Below are positions 1 through 7,835 of a stretch of DNA of 48,089 nt, in pieces (position 1 is the first letter of the stretch; each line of letters starts with the position of its first letter). Origin of the DNA: DSWT01 sp035415725 (GTDB lineage: Bacteria > Chloroflexota > Anaerolineae > B4-G1 > SLSP01); contig DAOOGN010000019.1 in NCBI GenBank assembly GCA_035415725.1, forward strand, positions 1 through 48,089. Reading direction: 5' to 3'. Both the position numbers and the translations under genes were made by a program. Under the pieces are notes generated by a model. That model saw only the letters and a list, made by a program, of their open reading frames with translations. It did not search any database and was not told the origin of the DNA.

Positions 1-54
1 CGGCATGGGTATTTCTAATTGTCGTTGATGTTAATTTCTAATTGTCGCTTGACA
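1..54 (-). mobile_element. End of an IS21-like insertion sequence (partial)
   Basis: Read on the minus strand, this stretch begins TGTCAAG at 54 and carries two copies of a 14-bp unit, CGACAATTAGAAAT, at 34-47 and 11-24, 23 bp apart. IS21-family ends begin with TG and carry repeated binding sites of about this length and spacing, so I infer that the tip of such an element lies here and its body extends leftwards out of the window. No transposase gene is visible. The RHS reading frame loses its YD-repeat character exactly at this boundary, which fits an insertion junction. What is seen is the repeat and the junction; the family name is inferred. Confidence 0.5.
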
Positions 55-453
55 GAGGCCCAGCGTATCGGTGACGTGCGTGCGCCGTCCCACGCGGTCG
101 TAGGCGTAGGTGGTGACCTGGTTGTACAGCCCCAGGTAGTTCTGCCCCCCGGCCGTGGTGTAGTTCGTCGTCACGCGCAGCAGGTTGTCGCGCGCGTCAT
201 ACTCGTTCACCGTCACCTGCCCGGCCGGGTTGGTGGTGGTGATCAGGCGTCCCACGGCGTCGTAGCCATAGCGCGTCACCTGGCCGAGCGTGTCGGTGAT
301 CGCCGTCACCTGGCCGAAGGCGTCGTAGCCGTAGGTGGTGGTCAGGCCGTGATCCACGGTCTGCACGCGCAGGTTGTGGGCGTCTTTGTGGGATGCGACA
401 GCGTCTGGGATAGCGTCAGGGGATAGGTTGGCGTAGTTCGGTGGCAGGATCAT
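31..453 (-). pseudogene. RHS/YD-repeat protein fragment
   Basis: The frame encodes 140 residues, most of them YD repeats (GYDAFGQVT, GYDAVGRL, NEYDARDNL, AYDRVGRR spaced 20-30 residues). Such repeats build the beta-cage shell of RHS/YD proteins, which are usually over 1000 residues long, secreted or surface-bound, and often carry a variable toxin. Both ends are lost here. At the 3' end the repeat stops at an apparent IS21-like element end near 54, and the frame then runs only eight more residues to a stop. At the 5' end the ATG at 453 has no repeat or signal peptide before it, and the frame overlaps the tail of the lipoprotein gene. It is best read as a decayed internal piece of a large gene. 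It could still be transcribed. Confidence 0.75.
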
Positions 454-1084
454 CAGCGGGGGCGGTGGGAGAAATCATCAACGGCGTTCCAGAGATTATG
501 ATGAGTGGCGCAATACTTGGATCTGCAAGGCGCCGCCTGATATGTGTTTTCAGGTCAGGATTGCGCTGATAAGTGAAAATCTTCTCCTGTATTTCGAGGG
601 GAAACAGGACTTTGCTATCTTGCGCCCCGAGTGTGCCATCTCGTGGAAAGCGCACGTCGCGGACTGCGCCGTCTGTTCCCAGATAAATAACGGCCGGCGC
701 GCTCATAGCCATAGAACCGTTACTACAGTAGGCCCAAACATAGAGTTCTTGCGCTTGCTGTCCCAAGATTTCCCACTCGCACATACCAGAAACACCTTCA
801 GGAAGGGCCGCTTTGGCTAATGCAGATTCATACTCGCTCCATTCTGGTGTAGACGGTATCATTCGAGAGGGTTGAGGCGTAAAGGGGGTATCTGTAGAGG
901 ATGGTGTTACAGATGCGGAAAGAATCCATTCTAGTGTAGACGGTATCGTTCGAGAGGGTTGAGGCGTAAGGGGAGTATCCGTAGAGGATGGTGTTACAGA
1001 TGCGGAGAGACAGGCGCTCATCACAACGGTCACGACGATGAGCAGGGCAATCAATACGCAAAACCGGAGCAGTTTTTTGACCAT
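416..1084 (-). CDS. Putative lipoprotein with internal duplication
   Basis: This 222-aa protein begins with KK, a hydrophobic stretch and a lipobox ending SAC, so it should be lipidated and held on the outside of the membrane. The ATG at 1084 was chosen because AGAGG lies six bases before it. After the cysteine comes a Ser/Thr/Pro-rich linker in which a 29-residue segment (starting SASVTPSSTDTP) occurs twice; the DNA copies are 839-925 and 926-1012. The remaining C-terminal domain has no motif I recognise. Its last residues overlap the RHS fragment, so the native C-terminus may have been altered by rearrangement. The function is unknown; an envelope protein on a flexible stalk is the most that can be said. 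Confidence 0.7.
   Translation of the reverse strand: MVKKLLRFCVLIALLIVVTVVMSACLSASVTPSSTDTPLTPQPSRTIPSTLEWILSASVTPSSTDTPFTPQPSRMIPSTPEWSEYESALAKAALPEGVSGMCEWEILGQQAQELYVWAYCSNGSMAMSAPAVIYLGTDGAVRDVRFPRDGTLGAQDSKVLFPLEIQEKIFTYQRNPDLKTHIRRRLADPSIAPLIIISGTPLMISPTAPADDPATELRQPIP
839..1012. repeat. Two tandem 87-bp direct repeats
   Basis: Two near-identical copies, 839-925 and 926-1012, lie head to tail inside the lipoprotein gene. They differ at only a handful of positions and keep the reading frame (29 codons each). They encode the Ser/Thr/Pro-rich linker after the lipid anchor. The low divergence suggests a recent duplication. Confidence 0.9.
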
Positions 1085-1125
1085 TTCTACCTCTAGTACC
1101 TCCGCCAAATTCTAAACCGAAAATC

Positions 1126-1269
1126 CGCAATACCGCATAAGTTGCTACCTGTGATAGCCGGAACCCTGGCCGGACTCATTGAAATCAATGTTTTGACGCC
1201 GCTTTAGGACTTGCTCACAATGGTAATCGATTTCTGCCTAGTTTCCATAGCGAGTTATGCGGTACTGCG
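1126..1269. repeat. Inverted repeat bounding a 144-bp intergenic segment
   Basis: The 15-bp arm CGCAATACCGCATAA at 1126-1140 recurs in inverted form at 1255-1269 with one mismatch, about 114 bp apart. The segment between has no open frame of note and lies between the lipoprotein gene and the amidase gene. It could be a small non-autonomous element or a scar. No target duplication is obvious. Confidence 0.5.
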
Positions 1270-1299
1270 AAAATCCTATACTTTGCCCACTAACACTCT

Positions 1300-2520
1300 C
1301 TAATCGCGCCATCCCGCTATTTGAATATATCGTTTTGTATATCCACTCACATACGAGAGCGGGTAATGATAGCGATCTGTATAATGAGCATTATACCAAA
1401 CATATGATGGATCCCAACACTGATTTGGATAATAGGTTGAAACTACTACTAACGAGTGGGACCAATAAGAGCCATTGTGTAGCTGAACCACATCGCCTCC
1501 TTGTAGAGGACACGGGCCACTAACATTATAGCCGTAAGGTCCAGTCCAAGTATTGTAAGTGAGATAGGTATATAACGAACTCACGTCCGTCCATGATGGC
1601 GCACGATTCCAATAATTATAGTAATACCATTGGTAGCTGCCGGTATCATCCATTTGGGGGGCTCCCGCGTAGATTACCTGTGAAATGTAGTTAGTACAAT
1701 CTCCATCGCCATTGGGTGGGTCGAAATTACCCCAAGCAGGATTTCTACCATTCCACCAGGTATCGGCATAAGACACCGCTGCCGTTCTATTATAAGAATG
1801 CCAGGTTCCACTATTTATCGCCGTCTGCTCGCTCTTCTGATTAGATATTGTGAATTGAGTGGCGTGTTGTAACTCAGCTTCACGATTACGACGTACACGT
1901 TCAATGATTTCATGTTTGGTTTCGTTAAACATAAGCTGCGTAAGTTCATCCTGATACTGATCGTCAACGATGACCCAGCCTATATCTGACTTGTGGAGAG
2001 TGATAATATGCTCAAGGCCGCCGAGTTTTGATATCTGAGGAGCCATTACCTCAAATACAACATTGTGACTCTCCCACAATCTAACAATCGCATCGTTGTC
2101 TTTCACCTCGACAGTTTTATAGTCAAGGAAATACTCATACTCAACATAATTTAGCCTGTAGTTCAAGGCAACAAAAAGCTCTATTTCCCTTTTATCCTGC
2201 TCGTTTTTAGCCCATTGCCGTGCCTGAGAACCATCAGCTATTAAAAAGGAGAAGTCCTGCGCCTCAAGCAGCCTCTGAGATTCATAGCGTAATCTGAAAT
2301 AGGTGTCAATTGCATTTTTTACCTTGTCTTCATCGGTTAAACCAAGATTTACTTGCGCTTTTCTATAACTAGAGACAGCCAAGTGCTCTGGAGATGATGA
2401 CCCTGGTTCATCAAAGGAAATATCAGGCGCCCATCCCTTCGCAGAGCTGATTCCAGGTATCGCCAGCAGCGACACAACGACCAAAACCAACAATCCTTTG
2501 CCAATAACCGACTGCTTCAT
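1300..2520 (-). CDS. Secreted amidase_6 domain protein
   Basis: The protein has 406 aa and starts with a signal peptide (MKQSVIGKGLLVLVV followed by SLLAIPGISSAKG), so it is exported. The middle part, about residues 50-230, is a helical or alpha/beta region without a recognised family. From about residue 240 onward it matches the putative amidase family 6 (PF12671): SYADTWWNGRNPAWGNF, then GDGDCTNYISQV with the likely catalytic cysteine, and later WSHSLVVV with the likely histidine. Such domains are NlpC/P60-like papain-fold hydrolases found on wall or envelope proteins; the substrate is unknown. The start is supported by AAGGAGGG seven bases upstream and by a good promoter at 2573-2601. The aromatic-rich C-terminus is typical of the family. 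Confidence 0.85.
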   Translation of the reverse strand: MKQSVIGKGLLVLVVVSLLAIPGISSAKGWAPDISFDEPGSSSPEHLAVSSYRKAQVNLGLTDEDKVKNAIDTYFRLRYESQRLLEAQDFSFLIADGSQARQWAKNEQDKREIELFVALNYRLNYVEYEYFLDYKTVEVKDNDAIVRLWESHNVVFEVMAPQISKLGGLEHIITLHKSDIGWVIVDDQYQDELTQLMFNETKHEIIERVRRNREAELQHATQFTISNQKSEQTAINSGTWHSYNRTAAVSYADTWWNGRNPAWGNFDPPNGDGDCTNYISQVIYAGAPQMDDTGSYQWYYYNYWNRAPSWTDVSSLYTYLTYNTWTGPYGYNVSGPCPLQGGDVVQLHNGSYWSHSLVVVSTYYPNQCWDPSYVWYNAHYTDRYHYPLSYVSGYTKRYIQIAGWRD

Positions 2521-2572
2521 GCTAAACCCTCCTTAGTTGAAATGTTTTTCCTTGCACAACCAAACCTTAATC

Positions 2573-2601
2573 ATTTTAGCAAAACAAGGAGGGTTTGTCA
2601 T
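2573..2601 (-). promoter_or_regulatory. Sigma70-type promoter of the amidase gene
   Basis: On the minus strand, ATGACA (2601-2596) and TAAAAT (2578-2573) are separated by exactly 17 bp. Each matches its consensus at five of six positions. The predicted start, about 2566, gives a leader of about 45 nt before the ATG at 2520. The -35 box directly abuts the hairpin at 2601-2640. Confidence 0.6.
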
Positions 2602-2640
2602 CAGGGAAAACACGTATTTCTTTGTAAGTGTTTTCCCTGA
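2601..2640. promoter_or_regulatory. Perfect 13-bp inverted repeat, operator or terminator
   Basis: TCAGGGAAAACAC at 2601-2613 and its exact complement at 2628-2640 flank a 14-base loop. It sits 16 bp past the stop codon of the response regulator gene, so it may end that transcript, but no T run follows on that strand. It also abuts the -35 box of the amidase promoter, so it could instead be a regulator binding site. Confidence 0.6.
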
Positions 2641-2656
2641 TATCTATATCACACAG

Positions 2657-3328
2657 TTACGTGGACGGGTCCTCATCCTCGCTCAACCCATGTTCCCAGA
2701 CCCACACGATGGCCTCACGGGTTGACGGTATTTCCAACTTGGCGAGGATACGCTGTATGTGCGTCTCGACGGTACGGGGCGAGATGCGCAAAGCTACAGC
2801 AAGTTGTGGGGTGGTCTTCCCACGCGCTAATTGGATAAGCACTTCTTGCTCGCGCGGCGTCAAGCTATTCCAACAGTCTCGAACGTCCTCGCGCCAACGT
2901 TGCGCGCGGTGCAATTGCTCGACACTGAAAAGGCCTTCCCCCTGCCTGGCGCGCCGGATCGCCTGCACGAGCTGTGGCGCGGGGAGTTGCTTGTCCAGAT
3001 AGCCAACTACACCGGCGTCCATCATCTCGACCAGATAAGCGTCGCGATTGTGCGCCGAAAGCACCAGGCCGACAATATCGGGATACTGCTGGCGTATCCA
3101 GGCTTCCACTTCCCAGGCGCGCGGGCCGGGCATTTCGACGTCCAGCAGCACCACGTCGGGGCGCAGTTGTTCCACCAACGCCATCGCCTCTGTGCCATCG
3201 GCTGCTTCGCCCACCACCTCGATGTCGGGCGCTTGTGTCAACATCGTTCGCACGCCCTGGCGCACCGAAGGATGGTCGTCGACAATCAAAACTCGGATCA
3301 TTGAAGGATTGATGATGTTCTCGCTCAT
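2657..3328 (-). CDS. NarL/FixJ-type response regulator
   Basis: This 223-aa two-component regulator has an N-terminal receiver domain (about residues 10-125) and a C-terminal LuxR-type helix-turn-helix (about 155-215). The receiver keeps the acidic pair in VDDHP, the phospho-acceptor Asp63 in LLDVEMPG, Ser91 and Lys113. The DNA-binding part has the usual LTPREQEVL and the recognition helix ISPRTVETHIQRIL. Phosphorylation by a sensor kinase should make it dimerise and bind promoters. No kinase gene is next to it, so it is an orphan. The start at 3328 is preceded only by a distant AGGG; the ATG nine codons later is an alternative. The next gene on this strand is the amidase gene, which has its own promoter, so the regulator could act on it, but this is conjecture. 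Confidence 0.93.
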   Translation of the reverse strand: MSENIINPSMIRVLIVDDHPSVRQGVRTMLTQAPDIEVVGEAADGTEAMALVEQLRPDVVLLDVEMPGPRAWEVEAWIRQQYPDIVGLVLSAHNRDAYLVEMMDAGVVGYLDKQLPAPQLVQAIRRARQGEGLFSVEQLHRAQRWREDVRDCWNSLTPREQEVLIQLARGKTTPQLAVALRISPRTVETHIQRILAKLEIPSTREAIVWVWEHGLSEDEDPST

Positions 3329-3349
3329 CGATGCACGTGCGAATTTTTC

Positions 3350-3400
3350 CCTAATACCTTTTTCTCACCGCAGAGGCGCAGAGCGCGCAGGGTTTTTCAA
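3350..3400. repeat. Dispersed 'CGCAGAGGCGCAGAG' intergenic repeat
   Basis: The gap between the response regulator and comM contains CCGCAGAGGCGCAGAGCG followed by a T run. A related sequence in both orientations occurs at 32979-33032 (GGCGCAAAG, CTTTGCGCCTCTGCG). Such short GC-rich stretches recur between genes of many Chloroflexota. It may help to end comM transcription. Confidence 0.45.
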
Positions 3401-3408
3401 GTTTGCTT

Positions 3409-4941
3409 TTACATATCCAGCACCCTTGCCCGGTACTGCAACGCCTCCGCCAGATGATGCGTCTGGATTCCCTCCGTGCCCTCCAAGTCCGCAATCGTGC
3501 GCGAGACCTTCAAAATCCGGTGGTACGCCCGCGCGCTCAGGTGCATCTGGCGCATCGCGGCGCGCATCAGGGCTTGGGCGTCCTCGCGTAGGGCGCAAAA
3601 CTCGCGAATCTGCGCCGGCCCCATATCCGCGTTGCAGACCAAACCGTTGCCGGCAAGACGCTGCTGCTGGCGTTCCCGCGCCGCGCCGATCCGTGCCCGG
3701 ATGGCCTCCGAAGGTTCGCCGCGCGTGGCCTTCGCCAGCTTGTCGTAGGCCACGCGGGGGACCTCCATGTGGATGTCGATGCGATCCAGGAGGGGGCCGG
3801 AGATACGTTTGCGGTAGCGTTGAATCATACCCATGGCGCACGTACATTGCCGTTCCGAATCCCCAAAATAGCCACATGGACAGGGATTCATAGCTGCGAC
3901 TAGCATGAAACTTGCCGGGAAGGTCAAACTGCCGTGGGCGCGGCTGATGGTGACGGTCTTGTCCTCCATCGGCTGGCGCAGCATCTCCAGGACGTGGCCG
4001 TTGAACTCCGGTAACTCGTCGAGGAACAGGACACCGCGATGCGCCAGACTGATCTCGCCGGGGCGCGGCCAGTTGCCCCCCCCAACAAGTCCGGCATTGC
4101 TGATCGTATGATGGGGGGCGCGGAAGGGCCGGACCTGAATGAGCGGCGTATCTGCCGAGAGTTGATCCGCCACGCTGTAAATGCGCGTCACTTCGAGGGC
4201 TTCTTCCAGGGAGAGCTGCGGCAGTACACCGGCGAGGGCACGCGCCATCAACGTCTTGCCTGCGCCGGGAGGCCCGACCATGAGCAGGTTATGCCCGCCT
4301 GCCGCCGCGACTTCGAGCGCGCGTTTGGCATGTTCTTGCCCCTGGATTTCCGCAAAATCCACGGCGGGGGGCGGCGTCTGTGCAGCATAGTGATCCGCCG
4401 GTGTATGGGGCGCGATGGGCGCAAAGCCCTGCAGATGGGCCACCAGGCTCGCCAGCGAGGCGACCGGATAGACCTGCAAACCGGGAATCAGCGCGGCTTC
4501 GGCTGCGTCAATGGCGGGGACGTACAATGTGGTGATGCCGGAGTGCCGCGCCATATCCGCGACTGGCAACACGCCGCGCACGTGACGCAGTGTGCCATCG
4601 AGCGAGAGTTCCCCCATCAGAATGGCACCATCCAGCGCGTCAGGCGGTAGTTGCCCACTCGCCATCAGAATGCCGATGGCGATGGGCAGATCGTAGGCCG
4701 GACCTTCTTTGCGCAGATCGGCAGGAGCAAGGTTGATGGTGATGTGTTTGTCGCCGGGAAACGTCAGGCCGCTGTTGCGGATGGCGGCGCGTGTGCGCTC
4801 ACTGCTTTCGCGCACGGCGGCATCCGGCAGCCCGACCAGCATCAGGATGCCGGCCTGACTGGCACGCCGGACATCGACTTCCACTTCAACGGCTACGGCT
4901 TCCAACCCCAGAACGGCGGCGCTGCCAATCTTCGCCAACAT
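3409..4941 (-). CDS. comM: YifB/ComM family Mg-chelatase-like AAA+ ATPase
   Basis: The 510-aa protein has the family's three parts: an N-terminal Lon-protease-like ChlI domain (about 20-175), an AAA+ Mg-chelatase domain (about 195-405) with Walker A GPPGAGKT at 223-230 and Walker B VLFLDE at 304-309, and a C-terminal Mg_chelatase_C domain ending in a helical arginine-finger region. The cysteine-rich NPCPCGYFG segment is also typical. In naturally competent bacteria ComM is a hexameric helicase that drives branch migration when incoming DNA is recombined into the chromosome; in other bacteria its role is less clear. The length matches the family. It lies 8 bp after the PrsW-family gene and is probably cotranscribed with it. 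Confidence 0.93.
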   Translation of the reverse strand: MLAKIGSAAVLGLEAVAVEVEVDVRRASQAGILMLVGLPDAAVRESSERTRAAIRNSGLTFPGDKHITINLAPADLRKEGPAYDLPIAIGILMASGQLPPDALDGAILMGELSLDGTLRHVRGVLPVADMARHSGITTLYVPAIDAAEAALIPGLQVYPVASLASLVAHLQGFAPIAPHTPADHYAAQTPPPAVDFAEIQGQEHAKRALEVAAAGGHNLLMVGPPGAGKTLMARALAGVLPQLSLEEALEVTRIYSVADQLSADTPLIQVRPFRAPHHTISNAGLVGGGNWPRPGEISLAHRGVLFLDELPEFNGHVLEMLRQPMEDKTVTISRAHGSLTFPASFMLVAAMNPCPCGYFGDSERQCTCAMGMIQRYRKRISGPLLDRIDIHMEVPRVAYDKLAKATRGEPSEAIRARIGAARERQQQRLAGNGLVCNADMGPAQIREFCALREDAQALMRAAMRQMHLSARAYHRILKVSRTIADLEGTEGIQTHHLAEALQYRARVLDM

Positions 4942-4949
4942 AGCGTCAC

Positions 4950-5972
4950 CTACTGAAGAGCGACCTGACTGTCAGGGACTAGCTCCTGACGCAACGCTTG
5001 AAACTGTTGTTCCAGGTGGCTCAGGTTTTGCTGTGCCTGAGGATCACCGTGATGCACACGATGCCAGGCGAAGGCAGCTTCGGCTACTTTTTGGTGATAC
5101 TGTCGCGCTTTCCGCCAGCCTTGCACGTTGCCCTTGAGCAGGATATGCAGGTGGGCCATGCGCCGTCGAAACGTGGACTTCAGGACGTCGGTTTCTGTCT
5201 GGGGGATGATCTGGTGTCTGACAAGTTCCTGGCTATAGGCCATAATTCGCTTCCGCTCCAGGAAGAAGGACCAGATGGCGATGGCCAGCATAAACAGGAT
5301 GCCCCCCCAATCGCCGATGACTGCAACCAGCAGGGTGAGCAATCCACCGCTGTACCCCGTAAAGGTAGAGAAGGTATTGTGAAAAGCGTGGGTTATGATC
5401 GCCATCCCAAAACCGGCGCAGATAGGAAGCACTTTGAGTCCCTTGGGGCGTATTTCCAATGCCAGGGCTATCCCCAAACCGGTGAAACCGGTGTACATGG
5501 CGTGATTGAGGCCAAAAAGCCCGGCACGCAAGAAAGCCAACGTCAACACTCCGCCGACGCCTTCTTCGGCGTAAGCGCTGAAAAGATAGAAGATGTTTTC
5601 GACGGCCGCGAAGCCGAATCCCACAATGCCGCCGTAAATCAGGCCGTCCATCGGGCTGTCAATCTCGCGGCGCAGGAAAATCAGCAGCAGCACCAGCGCA
5701 AGCGCCTTGACGCCCTCTTCGACCAGCGGCGCCACCACCGACGCGCCGAGCAAGTCATACGTCAGTTGGTTGGGGCTGATGGCGACGATGGGGACATCCA
5801 GAACAATCTCCAAGATCAAGGCCAGGAAGATCGAAGGAACGGCGCCCCAGAGGAATGCGGCGATGAGCAAGGCCAGCGGCTCTTTTTCGTAACGGTCGAA
5901 CCACCACAACATCAGCGCGTAAAGGATCATCGGTCCCAGACTTAAGAACAAGATCAAGAGCACATCGGGCAT
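4950..5972 (-). CDS. PrsW-family intramembrane metalloprotease
   Basis: This 340-aa membrane protein has about eight hydrophobic segments and the motifs of the PrsW/CPBP-like glutamic protease group: VEEGVKAL in one helix, AAVENIFY in a second, and histidines in LNHAMYTGF and THAFHNTF. In Bacillus PrsW cuts the anti-sigma factor RsiW; the substrate here is unknown, and no sigma or anti-sigma gene is nearby. A roughly 110-residue C-terminal cytoplasmic helical tail extends beyond the core. I start it at the ATG at 5972, because the codons before it (ATGAGGAGG) are the Shine-Dalgarno site itself. It overlaps nothing and is 8 bp upstream of comM. Confidence 0.88.
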   Translation of the reverse strand: MPDVLLILFLSLGPMILYALMLWWFDRYEKEPLALLIAAFLWGAVPSIFLALILEIVLDVPIVAISPNQLTYDLLGASVVAPLVEEGVKALALVLLLIFLRREIDSPMDGLIYGGIVGFGFAAVENIFYLFSAYAEEGVGGVLTLAFLRAGLFGLNHAMYTGFTGLGIALALEIRPKGLKVLPICAGFGMAIITHAFHNTFSTFTGYSGGLLTLLVAVIGDWGGILFMLAIAIWSFFLERKRIMAYSQELVRHQIIPQTETDVLKSTFRRRMAHLHILLKGNVQGWRKARQYHQKVAEAAFAWHRVHHGDPQAQQNLSHLEQQFQALRQELVPDSQVALQ

Positions 5973-5992
5973 TGTTTGCCTCCTCATATATT

Positions 5993-6019
5993 GTAGGGCG
6001 AATTGCCAATTCGCCCTAC
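5993..6019. repeat. Palindrome GTAGGGCGAATT / AATTCGCCCTAC
   Basis: Two exact 12-bp arms (5993-6004 and 6008-6019) flank a 3-base loop, just upstream of the PrsW-family gene. This is a common type of short dispersed palindromic repeat and would form a hairpin in RNA from either strand. Confidence 0.8.
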
Positions 6020-6049
6020 TCGCACTCCATTTTCATCGTTCCCATCGAC

Positions 6050-6141
6050 TCAGTAGATCACAAATTACTATGAGGGGATCGTCAGATCCCCGTTCCGGTC
6101 TGGATCGTCAGATCCAGACCAAGCAAAATGAGATCTACTGA
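6050..6141. repeat. Nested palindromic element with two inner hairpins
   Basis: The outer arms TCAGTAGATC (6050-6059) and GATCTACTGA (6132-6141) are exact inverted copies. Between them are two perfect hairpins: GGGGATC/GATCCCC (6074-6091) and GGTCTGGATC/GATCCAGACC (6097-6120). Both have the same four-base loop GTCA. The whole 92-bp unit would fold as a three-way structure. It starts 7 bp past the stop codon of the DUF362 gene and may end that transcript. The architecture resembles a REP/BIME or MITE-like repeat. Confidence 0.85.
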
Positions 6142-6148
6142 GACTTAT

Positions 6149-7387
6149 TCAATTTTCACGACGCCGACGGCGCGTCAACGCAGCAAGCCCGCCCAGGGCG
6201 ACAAGGCCGCTGCCGAGGAGCGCGGCGCCTTGCAGCATGGTCTTCGTTTCGACGCTAGGCAGGACGGCGCCTTCCAGTCCGGCGTCGGCGCCGTATTGGC
6301 TGAAGAGCTGTCCCCAGGGCGTTTTCAGCGCCGCCTCAACCCGCTTGCGTCCCACGACCGGATACCAGTAGACGTTGTGATAGAAGTTGCTGGCGAAATA
6401 AGACCACGGGACAATCGGTCCACGCAGCAGAAAAGACTCGAACGGTTTGAGCATCCCCTGGTAGATCATCTTTTGCCCTCGACTGGCAAAAGTGTCATCG
6501 GCCTTGAAACACCAGCGTTCCGCGCCGGCGTCTACGTCGCCGACAAACTCGATGTCGGCAGGGTCGCCTACGCCTAATCCTAATTCGTGGGCGATACGGA
6601 TGAACGGCAGTGTTAGCGGATCGAAGCCCTGAAGCAGCGCCGACGCCGCGTCGATGGCGACTTGATCGGACGACGCGAGCAGCACGTTCTTTTCGTGCCA
6701 GTGCATCGCGCGCGGGCCGGGACCGTCACCGGCAAACGTGCCGTCCATCACGGCGAAGAGGCCGGGATGGATGTCCTGCTGAATCGTGAGCAGGTCCACC
6801 AGCGTCTCGTGGATGACGCTGTGCGTCCAATGGCGCTTGCGACCGAGCAGTCCCCCGAACGCATTTTTCATCGCGCCGGTGATGGTGGTGAAGACATGGG
6901 TCTTCACCGTAGGCAGGTGGATGATGTTGTTGCCAATGAGCACTTCCGGGATGTAGATACCTTCCGGGTAAATGTTGCTCAACACGAGGAAGGGTTGCCG
7001 GGGTTCATAGCGTACCCATTTCACTTCCGGCTTGTAGATGTAGATACAGGGGATGCCGTACTTGTCGGTGACGTAGCGTTGTTTGTTGTTGACCTCGCCG
7101 TCGCCGGTATCCACAACCACCGTGTCGTTGTGGACGCCGAGGAGATCGGTATACCCGTCGGCCTGAAGTTTGCGCATGACGCCTTCCAGTTGCCAGGGGG
7201 TGGTTGAGCAGGCGGGATACCACGTCTGCCAGGAAATGTTGATTTTGAGCAATGTTTTGTGGTCAGCAGGCAAGGCTTCCCGATAATTCGCCAGCTCCAG
7301 CAGCCGGGCGTAATCGTCTAACACCGTCTGCGGCGTCGTGCGCACGATGGCGACTTTGCCGCGACCGGGAAATGCTTTTGGGGCCAT
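6149..7387 (-). CDS. DUF362 domain protein with C-terminal membrane anchor
   Basis: The 412-aa protein matches the DUF362 family over about residues 10-320: an early VAIVRT strand, LLKINISW, then HLPTVKTHVFTTITGAMKNAFG and a late DQVAIDAASA block. The family is widespread; its biochemical role is not settled. No CxxC ferredoxin-like motifs are seen, in contrast to DUF362 proteins fused to 4Fe-4S domains. The last 30 residues form one hydrophobic helix followed by TRRRRREN, so the protein is probably tail-anchored with a positive cytoplasmic end. I start at the ATG at 7387, which has GGAGAGG just before it, rather than further upstream. The neighbouring PrsW gene is separated by palindromic repeats. 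Confidence 0.8.
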   Translation of the reverse strand: MAPKAFPGRGKVAIVRTTPQTVLDDYARLLELANYREALPADHKTLLKINISWQTWYPACSTTPWQLEGVMRKLQADGYTDLLGVHNDTVVVDTGDGEVNNKQRYVTDKYGIPCIYIYKPEVKWVRYEPRQPFLVLSNIYPEGIYIPEVLIGNNIIHLPTVKTHVFTTITGAMKNAFGGLLGRKRHWTHSVIHETLVDLLTIQQDIHPGLFAVMDGTFAGDGPGPRAMHWHEKNVLLASSDQVAIDAASALLQGFDPLTLPFIRIAHELGLGVGDPADIEFVGDVDAGAERWCFKADDTFASRGQKMIYQGMLKPFESFLLRGPIVPWSYFASNFYHNVYWYPVVGRKRVEAALKTPWGQLFSQYGADAGLEGAVLPSVETKTMLQGAALLGSGLVALGGLAALTRRRRREN

Positions 7388-7438
7388 ATTCCTCTCCTTA
7401 TCTCTTTTCAACTGCGTGTCCTGTGGGGTAAAAAAGGA

Positions 7439-7444
7439 ATTATA
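7439..7444 (-). promoter_or_regulatory. Possible -10 box of the DUF362 gene
   Basis: TATAAT is present on the minus strand 52 bp before the ATG at 7387. No convincing -35 box lies 16-18 bp before it, so this is a weak call. Confidence 0.35.
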
Positions 7445-7835
7445 CACAACCCACAAAAAAGCCATTTGGCTTAACAGGGGTGATTGTACTACATCACAGG
7501 ACGAGCGCAATCCGGTGACGCCCTGAAGTGGTACAAACGCAGAAGTCTTTACTACAACCCGGTAGGTGCTGTCAACACTTGTGCCGCCGTGATCCTCGAC
7601 TTGCCTTCAGCCTCAATTGCCATATACTGCCACCCAGCGAGGCGCTGCAACCAGAGGGATAGGCTCGTCGGATATCAACAGGAATGACTATGAGACAGGA
7701 CCTGTTTTCCACAGCTTTCTCTCACCGCCAGTTTTGGAAAGTTTTTCTTGCCGTCACTGGCTGATGATGGCGGGTTACGACCGTGACCGACCTGCCACGC
7801 CTGCGCCAACATCTGAACGAAAGGAGAAGTCACAT
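7445..7835. other. Intergenic region between DUF362 and ald genes
   Basis: This divergent spacer contains short open frames but none with a Shine-Dalgarno site, recognisable domain or coding character. It must hold the promoter of ald, but I cannot point to a clear -35/-10 pair. I see no riboswitch-like structure by eye. Confidence 0.5.
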
